A stretch of DNA of 64,000 nt from Verrucomicrobiaceae bacterium UBA1938. Lineage in GTDB: Bacteria > Verrucomicrobiota > Verrucomicrobiia > Verrucomicrobiales > Verrucomicrobiaceae. The notes beneath the pieces are model-generated. The model did not search any database and had not been told where the DNA came from. It saw only the letters and a list, made by a program, of their open reading frames with translations. Within the stretch, counting starts at the first letter, position 1. Each line of letters begins with the position of its first letter. The translations under genes and the position numbers were made by a program. Of the stretch, positions 53,228 to 60,321 are shown piece by piece. Location: contig DDFC01000014.1 in the NCBI GenBank assembly GCA_002336895.1, forward strand, positions 31,203 to 95,202, written 5' to 3'.

Positions 53228-54010
53228 TCAAGCACTCAAACCGACGTGAGTGTCCAGAAGCCCGTGAAGCGCTTCTGTGCGTTTCGGCAGCTCTTGGAGA
53301 TTCCCATCTTTCAGAGACTCCGTGAACGCATTGAAGAGGCTCCACACGTTTCTCCATTGAAATGCATCATGTTTAGGCTCACGCCATTCATGCAACACGT
53401 CAGGGATCAAACGATTGGAGCACACACCAACATCGACCGCCCTGACAATGAGGTCGTGGGCTTTGACGTCATCAATTCCAGCCTGTTTGTAGGCGGCGAT
53501 GCGTTTATCCATCGAGTGCCATTTCGTCATGAGTTGACCTATGGATCGACTGACCAATTGTGGAAGGTCACGGTTGATGTAGCGGGTGTGTCGGCGTGCC
53601 CATTTTATCTCTCCTGAAAATGAGAGGTTGTCGCAGACCATTACCGAGGCACCAGCAACGATTCCTGCGGGAAACGTTTTATCGTGGCTGTTCCGAAGTC
53701 CCAAAATATAGCAATAATCCTCTCCCTGGGCTTCTCTCTTCGCATGTATTTCCATGAGGCCAAAATACCTGTTCCCTTCGTGGGACAGGGAATGGGCCTG
53801 GTTTCCGATGCGAAGGTTTGTCCGTTTGAGGGTGTTCTGGACGGTGGCGATCAGCTCATGGTGAGGAATCGGATGCCAGCTTGGGGTGGCATGCGGGGTC
53901 TTCACTTTGCGGACGTCTTTAAGGTCCACATGAGAGGCTCCACAATGCAGGATGAGGTTGGGGTTTTTGCGTGGGGTGATGATGGGCTGAGGGTCAAGAT
54001 TCGAGATCAT
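53228..54010 (-). CDS. DUF932 family protein
   Basis: 260 residues: PSWHPIPHHELIATVQNTLK, FGLMEIH and YILGLRNSHDKTFPAGIVAG then ASVMVCDNLSFSGEIKWARR match the DUF932 pattern. The family is found almost only on plasmids, phages and integrative elements; no activity is established. The protein is shorter than many members. Terminators bracket this gene and the small gene upstream on the minus strand, so the two likely form a short separate unit. Confidence 0.8.
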   Translation of the reverse strand: MISNLDPQPIITPRKNPNLILHCGASHVDLKDVRKVKTPHATPSWHPIPHHELIATVQNTLKRTNLRIGNQAHSLSHEGNRYFGLMEIHAKREAQGEDYCYILGLRNSHDKTFPAGIVAGASVMVCDNLSFSGEIKWARRHTRYINRDLPQLVSRSIGQLMTKWHSMDKRIAAYKQAGIDDVKAHDLIVRAVDVGVCSNRLIPDVLHEWREPKHDAFQWRNVWSLFNAFTESLKDGNLQELPKRTEALHGLLDTHVGLSA

Positions 54011-54045
54011 GACGGTGTTTCCTTTCTGTGTTGGGGTTGAGAGCG

Positions 54046-54234
54046 TCAGGTGTGTTGAACCATGCGCTCGATTCTTTGGATGACAGGGACAGCGAGTAGA
54101 CGAGCAGCCAGGTCACCAGAGGAGATCCAGTAACCATTCTTCCATTCGACTTTGATGGTGCCGAGTGGAGTGATGATGGTGGCTCGTTTTAGTTTCTCGT
54201 GCCTGTCGAAGACGATGGACGAGATGCGTTTCAT
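54046..54234 (-). CDS. small hypothetical protein, 62 residues
   Basis: From ATG 54234: MKRISSIVFDRHEKLKRATI and TPLGTIKVEWKNGYWISSGD. The basic, beta-rich make-up would suit a small nucleic-acid-binding protein, but no family is recognised. The start codon follows immediately after the T-tract of the terminator of the sliding clamp gene, leaving no room for a ribosome-binding site outside the hairpin. A GTG inside the hairpin (54252) is the alternative start. Confidence 0.5.
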   Translation of the reverse strand: MKRISSIVFDRHEKLKRATIITPLGTIKVEWKNGYWISSGDLAARLLAVPVIQRIERMVQHT

Positions 54235-54272
54235 AAAAAAAGCCAGACACACCGGTTAAGGCATATCTGGCT
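54234..54272 (-). terminator. rho-independent terminator after the sliding-clamp gene
   Basis: Stem AGCCAGA/TCTGGCT, 7 bp, with an 18-nt loop containing the word CCGGTTAAGG on the plus strand; seven T follow on the minus strand. The same loop word is in the hairpin at 55740-55775 and the same A-tract plus stem start is in the one at 59143-59172. Confidence 0.8.
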
Positions 54273-54292
54273 CCTTGGGGTTTGAGGTTCGA

Positions 54293-55711
54293 TCACAGCT
54301 TCATTCCTTGGAGAGAGCGAAGCGTTGAGCGGACTGACTGCATTTCCCTGGCGCTGGCTTTCTGGTCACGGTTGATGACTTTGAGTTTCAAGGACAGATC
54401 TCGCAGCAGGTTGAACCCCTCGGTGAACTTGTCACGAATGAGCAAGGTCATGTCGATGGCTTCTTCCATGGGCGTTTTCTGGCCGTCGGAGGGTGTTGGG
54501 GTATCGGTTGTGGGACTGTGGAGCATAGGTTTGGGGGTGGGTGGGGGTGAAACAGGCCGAGGTGGTGGCATGTTCACCGGTTTGGACGGTGCAGGGTCTG
54601 GTTCGGTTATTCTTATTGGCATGACGATCATTTGCTTGTGCTGGGTATGGAACCGCAGCGGACTCATGTCGTTGATGAGGCTAATGGTGTTGAGACCGAA
54701 GCCGAGGGCCTTGATGAGGAAGCGACGGCTTAGGTAGATCGTCACCTCCGGCCCTTCTGCTTTGACGTCAGAGACCGGAACTCGTGTCCAGCCTTCATTG
54801 TCGATGTCTTTGCCGAGAAGCAGGAGCTGTCCCTTTGCCCATTCCAGTCCGATGGTTTGGTATCGGTCTGGGTCGTGACAAGGCATGCGCTGAATGAGTT
54901 TGATCAGCGCTTCTAGCTTTGCGGGATCCAGAGTGAGGTGGGTTTTGGCCTCCGTCTGGTCTGGAACCGTGATGCGCCAGTCAGGATATTTGCCCTGGAT
55001 CTGACGGCTTATGAATCGCCAACGTCTTGATGAGAGCTGGACGAATTCATTGTCGGACTTCATTTGCCATTCCCCGTCCTGATTAAACTCCTTCCAGCCA
55101 ATGAATTTGTTGGAGGGGATGAGAACAGAGCTTTTAATGGAGAGTGTGAACGAATTAGCACTGAAAAGATGCTTTCCGTCTGTCCCTACCACATTGAAGG
55201 CTTTGGGGTTGCTGGCGTCGATGAAGGCACCGTTGAGGATGTAGCGGGTCTGATCTGAGCTGGCGCAATCGAGAGCCTGATGAAGTGACTCACGAACGGC
55301 AGAAGACAGGACCACGGCTTCGGTTTTTATGCGTGGGATCTGCGGGAACAGCTCAAGAGGAACGGCTTTAACCTTGGAAGCACCGAGGTTTGAGGCCAGA
55401 GCGAACCTGATGAGCGTTCCTTGGGCGGTGGTTTCGATGAGAAGGCGCTCTGCTTTGTCAGAGCTTTTGGCGAGCTGATAGAGCTGGTCATATGGGATGA
55501 GCACAGCTACAGGCGGACCTTCGGCGGGGTGTTCAAGTCTCAGGGTCACAAAACGGTCCAGATCGGAACCAGTAAGGGCGATCCAGCCGTCATGCGTTCT
55601 TTCGACTTTAATGCAGAGCAAAGCAGGCAAGGTGGCTTTGTGGTTGATGACCTTGCCGATGCCTAGAAGTGCGGATTTAAGCTCCGCAATTGGCAGTGGT
55701 ATGGGTTGCAT
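54293..55711 (-). CDS. DNA sliding clamp (DnaN/beta) homologue with C-terminal extension, element-encoded
   Basis: About 472 residues from ATG 55711. The first 370 or so match the three-domain beta clamp: LKSALLGIGKVINHKATLPA, DQTRYILNGAFIDASNPKAF, VVGTDGKHLFSANSF, GKYPDWRITVP and the C-terminal MSPLRFHTQHKQMIVMPIRI. A Pro/Thr-rich linker and a helical tail (IDMTLLIRDKFTEGFNLLRD) of about 100 residues follow, not found in chromosomal DnaN. It should ring DNA and tether partner enzymes. Coding beside a ligase and a nuclease suggests a private clamp for the element's replication or repair (inference). Confidence 0.8.
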   Translation of the reverse strand: MQPIPLPIAELKSALLGIGKVINHKATLPALLCIKVERTHDGWIALTGSDLDRFVTLRLEHPAEGPPVAVLIPYDQLYQLAKSSDKAERLLIETTAQGTLIRFALASNLGASKVKAVPLELFPQIPRIKTEAVVLSSAVRESLHQALDCASSDQTRYILNGAFIDASNPKAFNVVGTDGKHLFSANSFTLSIKSSVLIPSNKFIGWKEFNQDGEWQMKSDNEFVQLSSRRWRFISRQIQGKYPDWRITVPDQTEAKTHLTLDPAKLEALIKLIQRMPCHDPDRYQTIGLEWAKGQLLLLGKDIDNEGWTRVPVSDVKAEGPEVTIYLSRRFLIKALGFGLNTISLINDMSPLRFHTQHKQMIVMPIRITEPDPAPSKPVNMPPPRPVSPPPTPKPMLHSPTTDTPTPSDGQKTPMEEAIDMTLLIRDKFTEGFNLLRDLSLKLKVINRDQKASAREMQSVRSTLRSLQGMKL

Positions 55712-55739
55712 GGTGTTTGGGGTTGTGGGGTTAAACGCC

Positions 55740-55775
55740 AAAAAGCCCATGCGCCGGTTAAGGACACATGGGCTT
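55740..55775 (-). terminator. rho-independent terminator after the WGR-ligase gene
   Basis: Stem AAGCCCATG/CATGGGCTT, 9 bp, with a 15-nt loop carrying CCGGTTAAGG on the plus strand; TTTTT follows on the minus strand. It lies 21 bp after the ligase stop and about 29 bp before the clamp start. Confidence 0.85.
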
Positions 55776-55795
55776 GGGTGCTTTTGGAGGTCAGC

Positions 55796-56866
55796 CTAGG
55801 TACACTTGTACACAGGCTCAGGTTTGTATTTGAGCTGGTCTGTTGTGCATTCTGTATGGCGGATGTCCTCACGCTCTCCGAGGTAAACAGGCTGGTAGAT
55901 GGAGCCTGACTCCTTGAAGGCGTAGAGGTAACGGCATTCCACGACATCACCGGGATTGGGGATGCCATGGTTGGGCGGGATGGTCACATTGCCGGCAGGG
56001 CGAATCTTGCCATTTTCAAACAAGACCAGGAGGACGCTGCGCTTGTCATTGACCTTGGAGACGATGAACGAGGCGGTTTCCACGAACTTATATTTAAGCT
56101 GTGGGCCTCCGGCGTTGGGCCTGCCAGGTGTGTATGGTGAGTCGTAGTGCTTGAAAACGACTCCCTCCTTCCCTTCCCTCTTCAGCTCATTGAACACCAC
56201 GGCCTTTCCAGAACCGAAGTGGGTTTCAACGAGGTGAATGTTCGGGTTGTTGAAGCCATAAAGCATGTCCCGCAGCCGGAGATGACGAACGGCAAACCGA
56301 AGTCGCCGCAGGTCTTCTGGTCCGAGAGCCAGCACGTCAAAGGCATGGAAATCATCCCCAACAGCTTCGCCATCGAGAATGAAGTCGTATTTGTAGCCTC
56401 TGGCGCTCTGGACAATGGCTTCTGGAACCGCTGTAGGAAACCCCAGCCGGCTGATACCTGTGATGGTGTCGCCTTCCTTTTTAAGGATGAGGCGGCGTCC
56501 ATCGAACTTTTCCTGCATCCAGTAGTCTGGGTTGATCAGGACGTCATTGAGACAGGCTTCCTCCAAGGGATTGAGGAGCTGGCACTGAATACCGGTGTGT
56601 TTCAGCGGTGTGGTGATCGGCTGCATCGCACCAGCGTCGTTGCCGGGGATGTAGCCTTTGGCGGTCTTTTCTTGGATCAGTCTGTCGTAGATCCGTTTGG
56701 CTTCTGATTGTGATACCGGGCTTGGCGTCTTGGTGCCGGCGGAGAGCGTTGAACCGCGACGGCCATACGCAAAGTGAACCATGAAGCCGTTGTCCTGGGG
56801 ACGGATGCTGGCTTGGTAAACCTTGTCGGATGAGCCTTCGCGGAAATAGAGGGTGGTGCTTTCCAT
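55796..56866 (-). CDS. WGR domain - ATP-dependent DNA ligase fusion
   Basis: About 356 residues from ATG 56866, preceded by AAAGGA. Residues 1-80 are a WGR domain (LYFREGSSDKVYQASIRPQD and FAYGRRGSTLSAG), a DNA- or RNA-binding module known from PARPs and some bacterial proteins. The rest is a small ATP-dependent ligase: motif I MQEKFDGRR with the adenylated Lys, motif III FILDGEAVG, motif IV KEGVVFKHYDS, motif V LKYKFVETAS, then an OB-like end. It seals nicks using ATP. A WGR domain in front of a minimal ligase is uncommon. Confidence 0.85.
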   Translation of the reverse strand: MESTTLYFREGSSDKVYQASIRPQDNGFMVHFAYGRRGSTLSAGTKTPSPVSQSEAKRIYDRLIQEKTAKGYIPGNDAGAMQPITTPLKHTGIQCQLLNPLEEACLNDVLINPDYWMQEKFDGRRLILKKEGDTITGISRLGFPTAVPEAIVQSARGYKYDFILDGEAVGDDFHAFDVLALGPEDLRRLRFAVRHLRLRDMLYGFNNPNIHLVETHFGSGKAVVFNELKREGKEGVVFKHYDSPYTPGRPNAGGPQLKYKFVETASFIVSKVNDKRSVLLVLFENGKIRPAGNVTIPPNHGIPNPGDVVECRYLYAFKESGSIYQPVYLGEREDIRHTECTTDQLKYKPEPVYKCT

Positions 56867-56896
56867 GAATGTTGGAGTTCCTTTCTTCAAATGAAA

Positions 56897-56933
56897 GGAG
56901 CCGGACCATCCATGTAGTGGACAATCCGGCTCC
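56897..56933 (-). terminator. terminator-like hairpin after the membrane protein gene
   Basis: Stem GGAGCCGGA/TCCGGCTCC, 9 bp, with an inner TCCA/TGGA pairing; TTTCATTTG follows on the minus strand. It starts 23 bp after the stop at 56956. The T-tract is broken, so efficiency is uncertain. Confidence 0.6.
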
Positions 56934-56955
56934 TGGGTTTTGTCGTTGGGGAGTG

Positions 56956-57459
56956 TTAGTAGCCGTAGGGGTCTCGTCGGCCGCTGCGCATCTTCATCTC
57001 AAGGATGGACCTGCCGATGTAGAGCATGCCGCAGACGAGGATGATGCTCAGGACCACGGAGAGCGGGAAGAGCACGAAACTGCTGCAGGTCTCCACGAGC
57101 ATCACCGTCCAGGCTTTGAACTGAGTGATGGCCATGGTAACAAGCGGAGCCACCATGAACACCGGCAGAGCGATGCTGACGGCGACACGGATGTTGAGCT
57201 TCATGAACTCCCGAAGGCGTCCCAGAGGAGAGAGCGCGTATTCCAGCTTGCTGAGCATGAACCTGACGACTTCCGCAGCTCTTTCGATGGCGGTAAGACG
57301 TGGAAGCTCATGATCAACCTCAGGAACAATCAGCGGTTCAGGCCGCCAGTGTTGAATGAGTGTTTTCTTCAGCTGATTCATCCAGGATCGTGGTTTTGCG
57401 GCCGTTGAGAGGTGTTGCGGGTGGTGGGGTTCGTCCCAGTCGTCGTGATGTGGATTCAT
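56956..57459 (-). CDS. hypothetical membrane protein
   Basis: 167 residues from ATG 57459, or 141 from ATG 57381 (MNQLKKTLIQ). A soluble N-terminal half with a helical stretch (ERAAEVVRFMLSKLEYALSP) is followed by two membrane segments (VSIALPVFMVAPLVTMAI and SFVLFPLSVVLSIILVCGML) and a basic tail. The gene overlaps the preceding gene by 122 bp if the first ATG is used, 44 bp if the second. No family recognised. Confidence 0.6.
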   Translation of the reverse strand: MNPHHDDWDEPHHPQHLSTAAKPRSWMNQLKKTLIQHWRPEPLIVPEVDHELPRLTAIERAAEVVRFMLSKLEYALSPLGRLREFMKLNIRVAVSIALPVFMVAPLVTMAITQFKAWTVMLVETCSSFVLFPLSVVLSIILVCGMLYIGRSILEMKMRSGRRDPYGY

Positions 57460-57706
57460 AATGGTGTTGGCGGGTTTTGGAGCCTAGGGCGGCACCGAGG
57501 ATGAGGAGGAGAACACAGCCGACAGCGAGGGAACCTGAGGCGATTTGCCAGCGGTTGAGCGTGTTGGACTGTGTCTGAATCTGGTTTTCCAGAGACGTGA
57601 TCTTGGCCTTGGCTTCGATCGACGGGTCTGGACCATTGGAAAACCAGCCTGCCTTAACCGTGGTAAAGGGCAGAAGGAGGCTGATCAGAATGAGGAGGTG
57701 TTTCAT
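57338..57706 (-). CDS. hypothetical secreted/membrane protein, 122 residues
   Basis: Signal peptide LLILISLLLPFTTVKAGWFS, a short coiled coil (IEAKAKITSLENQIQTQSNT), one membrane segment (SGSLAVGCVLLLILGAALGS) and a Pro/Arg/Thr cytoplasmic tail. This resembles small envelope subunits of phages or transfer systems, but no specific match is recognised. The last 41 codons overlap the next gene in another frame. Confidence 0.6.
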   Translation of the reverse strand: MKHLLILISLLLPFTTVKAGWFSNGPDPSIEAKAKITSLENQIQTQSNTLNRWQIASGSLAVGCVLLLILGAALGSKTRQHHYESTSRRLGRTPPPATPLNGRKTTILDESAEENTHSTLAA

Positions 57707-57734
57707 GTGGATATTGGGGATGATTAAAGGGGGT

Positions 57735-57772
57735 AAACCTCAATGAAGAGATTCACCCCTTTAAGGAGGTTT
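57735..57772 (-). terminator. possible terminator or attenuator after the nuclease gene
   Basis: On the minus strand AAACCTC and GAGGTTT pair across a long loop; an alternative stem GGGGT/ACCCC uses part of the loop and downstream bases, so the two are mutually exclusive. The T-tract is weak (ACCCCCTTT). The structure overlaps the stop codon of the nuclease gene. Confidence 0.35.
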
Positions 57773-58589
57773 AGATCCACCTGCGGCACTCACCGAAGAA
57801 CTCGCATCCCATACAGGCTAGGCTGGGGGATGGATAAAACTCAGCACGCCCCACTTCCTCGTAGTAGGTGTCCATGAGATGAAACAGGCGGTGTTCCTGC
57901 TGCTGTGTCATGGGAGGAAGAGAGGTAATGCAGAGCTTGGGGTTTTTCAGTTTGACCAGGTGATGCAGCTCGATGCCTTTTTCCTTGTTGCCCGTGTTGT
58001 AGCGGTAAAGGACGGCGTAGCTGCTCACCTGGAGTTCGTGCAGGTGTTCGACGGTGGTTTGGTTGGGGGTGGATGAACTCGTCTTGAAGTCGATGATTTT
58101 GCCTTCTTGAACGAGATCGAGGATGCCGCTGAGGCGAGGTAGACCGTGGTGGGATAGGTCGGCTTCAACGGACACTTCCACGGCGTCTGGTTTGGTTTGA
58201 GCCATGGAGGTGTTTTGCCGGATGTAGGTATCAATGAGCCGCCATCCTGTGGTTTTAGCCTCCTCTTCCTCACCAGCCTCCCAAGGAACAGATCCTTCGG
58301 AGATGTCCGCCCATGCCTTCGAGTATGCGTCATGCAATTCCCGGAGCGTGAGCGGTTTGTTTAGCCATCGTGCTTTGCTCCATGCCTTCAATGCGGAGTG
58401 AACCGAATTGCCGAGATGGAGTGAGGCAGTTTTGGGCTTCTTGAGACGGAGAACGTAGCGATAGTAGAACTTCAACCGACACTGCAGGAAGAGGTTCAGG
58501 CGCGAAGCCGATACCTCCTCCTGCAATGACTGGATGATTTCCTTCTCGCTGCGCTCCTTAGTTTTCGGAGCTTCAGCGAGGGTCTTCAT
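57771..58589 (-). CDS. PD-(D/E)XK nuclease with Fe-S cysteines (Cas4/AddB-like)
   Basis: About 272 residues from ATG 58589, overlapping the upstream stop by 4 bp (ATGA). The nuclease core reads LSGILDLVQEGKIIDFKTSS (the D...DxK motif), with SASRLNLFLQCRLKFYYRYV at the start. Four cysteines, one in LFLQC and three in CMGCEFFGEC, are arranged as in Cas4 and AddB [4Fe-4S] nucleases. The QVSSYAVLY helix of the RecB family is also present. A DNA end-processing exonuclease role is likely. No cas1 or cas2 is seen, so it is not a CRISPR Cas4. Confidence 0.85.
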   Translation of the reverse strand: MKTLAEAPKTKERSEKEIIQSLQEEVSASRLNLFLQCRLKFYYRYVLRLKKPKTASLHLGNSVHSALKAWSKARWLNKPLTLRELHDAYSKAWADISEGSVPWEAGEEEEAKTTGWRLIDTYIRQNTSMAQTKPDAVEVSVEADLSHHGLPRLSGILDLVQEGKIIDFKTSSSTPNQTTVEHLHELQVSSYAVLYRYNTGNKEKGIELHHLVKLKNPKLCITSLPPMTQQQEHRLFHLMDTYYEEVGRAEFYPSPSLACMGCEFFGECRRWI

Positions 58590-59110
58590 GCTGCCTGTTG
58601 GTGGGGTGCGCGTTGTTGCCAACGTGTCTGACGAGCAGGTTTACCGGCCTTGACGAGCAGCTCTTCGATGAGCTGAGAGGCCTGCATTTTATTCAACTGA
58701 GTGACACCGATGCCAAAGAGCTGCCGAGACAGATCTTCAGCCACCTGTTTGGTGATACCGGGGTTCTCGTTGACGATGCGAAGGATGAATCCCTTCTGGC
58801 CGTCAGTGCAGTTCCAGGCATCACCGACAGGACGGGCCTGAGGGTGTTGACCGTTACTGTTTTGACGACCGTTGTTCTGGGGACGCTGTTGACCGTTGGA
58901 TTGAGGACGGTCATTGGCGGCAGGAACGAAGCCGGGATGCTGGATTTCCTGATCGACGGAGTTTTGCAGGAGCTGGTAGAGCTTCTGCACTTCTCCTTCG
59001 ACCTGGCTGATGTCTGACAGCTCGATCTCAACAGAAGCCGCAAAACTGTGACTGCTGTATTGGGGGAGACCGAGTTTCTTGCTGTAGTTGGCGCTGAGTT
59101 TGATGGCCAT
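58586..59110 (-). CDS. hypothetical protein coupled to the nuclease; possible ssDNA-handling partner
   Basis: 174 residues. N-terminal domain (SANYSKKLGLPQYSSHSFAA, VEIELSD) is beta-rich; a Gln/Asn/Pro linker (NGQQRPQNNGRQ) follows; the C-terminal helical domain ends KMQASQLIEELLVKAG. The last segment resembles the small helical module at the end of some phage recombination proteins. Coupling to a nuclease by overlapping codons suggests joint action, as in RecE/RecT-type pairs, but this is inference from context, not a recognised family. Confidence 0.6.
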   Translation of the reverse strand: MAIKLSANYSKKLGLPQYSSHSFAASVEIELSDISQVEGEVQKLYQLLQNSVDQEIQHPGFVPAANDRPQSNGQQRPQNNGRQNSNGQHPQARPVGDAWNCTDGQKGFILRIVNENPGITKQVAEDLSRQLFGIGVTQLNKMQASQLIEELLVKAGKPARQTRWQQRAPHQQAA

Positions 59111-59142
59111 GGTGGTGTCTGAGGTGGTGGGATAAAGGCACG

Positions 59143-59172
59143 AAAAAAGCCAGACCCGTGAGAGCCTGGCTT
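59143..59172 (-). terminator. rho-independent terminator after the small gene at 59201
   Basis: Stem AAGCCAG/CTGGCTT, 7 bp, loop 12 nt, with TTTTTT following on the minus strand. It shares the word AAAAAAGCCAGAC (plus strand) with the terminator at 54234-54272. Confidence 0.8.
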
Positions 59173-59200
59173 GATGCGTGGATGGGTGCTGTTTTGAGTT

Positions 59201-59416
59201 CTAAGCCGCTTTTGGCAGCTCAGAACGTGGTTGGGTGCTGATGTCCGCTTCTCTGAGGGTGGTCGCTGTAATCCATCCTGTTGTGCCTTGGAGCGAAGAC
59301 CTGAGAAGAACGTCCACGAGTTTGGTCATGGGGATCTTCCGGTGCTTCGCTTCATGGTAGAGGACGGAGACCAGAAACCGACCGATCTGCGGACTGTAGT
59401 GCCTGGGTCTGGACAT
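59201..59416 (-). CDS. small hypothetical protein, 71 residues
   Basis: MSRPRHYSPQIGRFLVSVLY and EAKHRKIPMTKLVDVLLRSS: a basic N-terminus and a helix rich in Lys/Leu that resemble ribbon-helix-helix or similar small regulators, though the strand part is unclear. It starts 4 bp after the tiny gene at 59421 and ends before a terminator, so these two genes form a short unit. Function unknown. Confidence 0.5.
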   Translation of the reverse strand: MSRPRHYSPQIGRFLVSVLYHEAKHRKIPMTKLVDVLLRSSLQGTTGWITATTLREADISTQPRSELPKAA

Positions 59417-59420
59417 GGCG

Positions 59421-59579
59421 TTACTTTTGAACGTAACGCTCGTCGCAGATGGCCAGAGTCGATTCCTGAGCGTAGCGGAAAGCAGCCCTCAAGGAGTCAG
59501 CGCCAAACCTGAAGGCGACGACAATGAGGAACGACTGAACGGCGACGATGAAGTACAGGAGTGCGATGGCTCTTTTCAT
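59421..59579 (-). CDS. very small membrane protein, 52 residues
   Basis: ATG at 59579, TAA at 59421. One hydrophobic helix (RAIALLYFIVAVQSFLIVVA) is followed by a short charged tail (AICDERYVQK). It looks like a holin- or anchor-sized inner membrane peptide. The short distance to the next gene (4 bp) supports real translation. No family recognised. Confidence 0.5.
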   Translation of the reverse strand: MKRAIALLYFIVAVQSFLIVVAFRFGADSLRAAFRYAQESTLAICDERYVQK

Positions 59580-59669
59580 TGCTGGTGGTGTGTTGTGATG
59601 TTTGCAGGAAGGCGATGCTTCCCGTTCATTTTGCTATACCAGCGATGCCTCCATCTGACGGGAGGGGGG

Positions 59670-60317
59670 TCAAGGTTGCGTGACCGTCAAAGGCTTAATG
59701 AACCCTTTGCAGTTGATCTCGACCCGGTCTCCACGTTTGAGAAAGATTTTCCCACTCTTGGACCTCAGCTCGATTTTCACCGTGTCATATGGCTTCACAA
59801 CTTTCGGGAGTTCAACCGAGTGGCTTTCGGAACCTGAATGAACTATGCATGAGGCTGGGAAAATCCCCTCCCCGCTAGTATTCATCAAACTGAGGTAATC
59901 TGTCCGGAGCGCCCCCAGCAACTCTGATTTGCTTTCGATCACGGCGTTCAATGGAGGAGGCTGGGCGAAATCCTCGTGAACATCTTGGACAACTGCCTTG
60001 CCCATTGCCACGATATGGCCCGTCATTGAAGTAGGCTCACCGTTTGGGCCGGTTCGAAGCAGGTGCCTGAATACGGGCAGAACCAGCATAGCCGGGATCA
60101 CCAGGAGAAAGCGCCTGCACCACCGTTGCACACCTTTCTGCGGTCCCACTGTCCACAACAGTCCAAATGCCCCTGCCCACACCGCAACCGCCCCAAATGA
60201 ACTCCATTGATCATTGTGACAAATCAGCATCACGACTGCAGTAATCGCAAAGCCAATCGCGAGCACTAGCCACGTAGCAGGTTTTGCAAACAACTCCTGG
60301 ATTTTAGCAAGCTTCAT
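59670..60317 (-). CDS. hypothetical membrane protein
   Basis: 215 residues. Three hydrophobic segments in the first 85 residues (TWLVLAIGFAITAVVMLI, SFGAVAVWAGAFGLLWTV, FLLVIPAMLVLPVFRHLL), then a beta-rich soluble domain ending DRVEINCKGFIKPLTV. It starts 4 bp after the preceding secreted-protein gene and is probably cotranscribed with it. No family recognised. Confidence 0.6.
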   Translation of the reverse strand: MKLAKIQELFAKPATWLVLAIGFAITAVVMLICHNDQWSSFGAVAVWAGAFGLLWTVGPQKGVQRWCRRFLLVIPAMLVLPVFRHLLRTGPNGEPTSMTGHIVAMGKAVVQDVHEDFAQPPPLNAVIESKSELLGALRTDYLSLMNTSGEGIFPASCIVHSGSESHSVELPKVVKPYDTVKIELRSKSGKIFLKRGDRVEINCKGFIKPLTVTQP

Positions 60318-60321
60318 GTGA

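Noticed and set aside
53054..53617. 187-codon plus-strand frame after the zinc-ribbon gene
   Set aside because: Mostly antisense to the DUF932 gene and its terminator; no domain and unlike composition.
57771..58589. Cas4 of a CRISPR system
   Set aside because: No repeats with regular spacers, no cas1, cas2 or effector genes in the window; the Fe-S nuclease fold is shared by many phage and repair enzymes.
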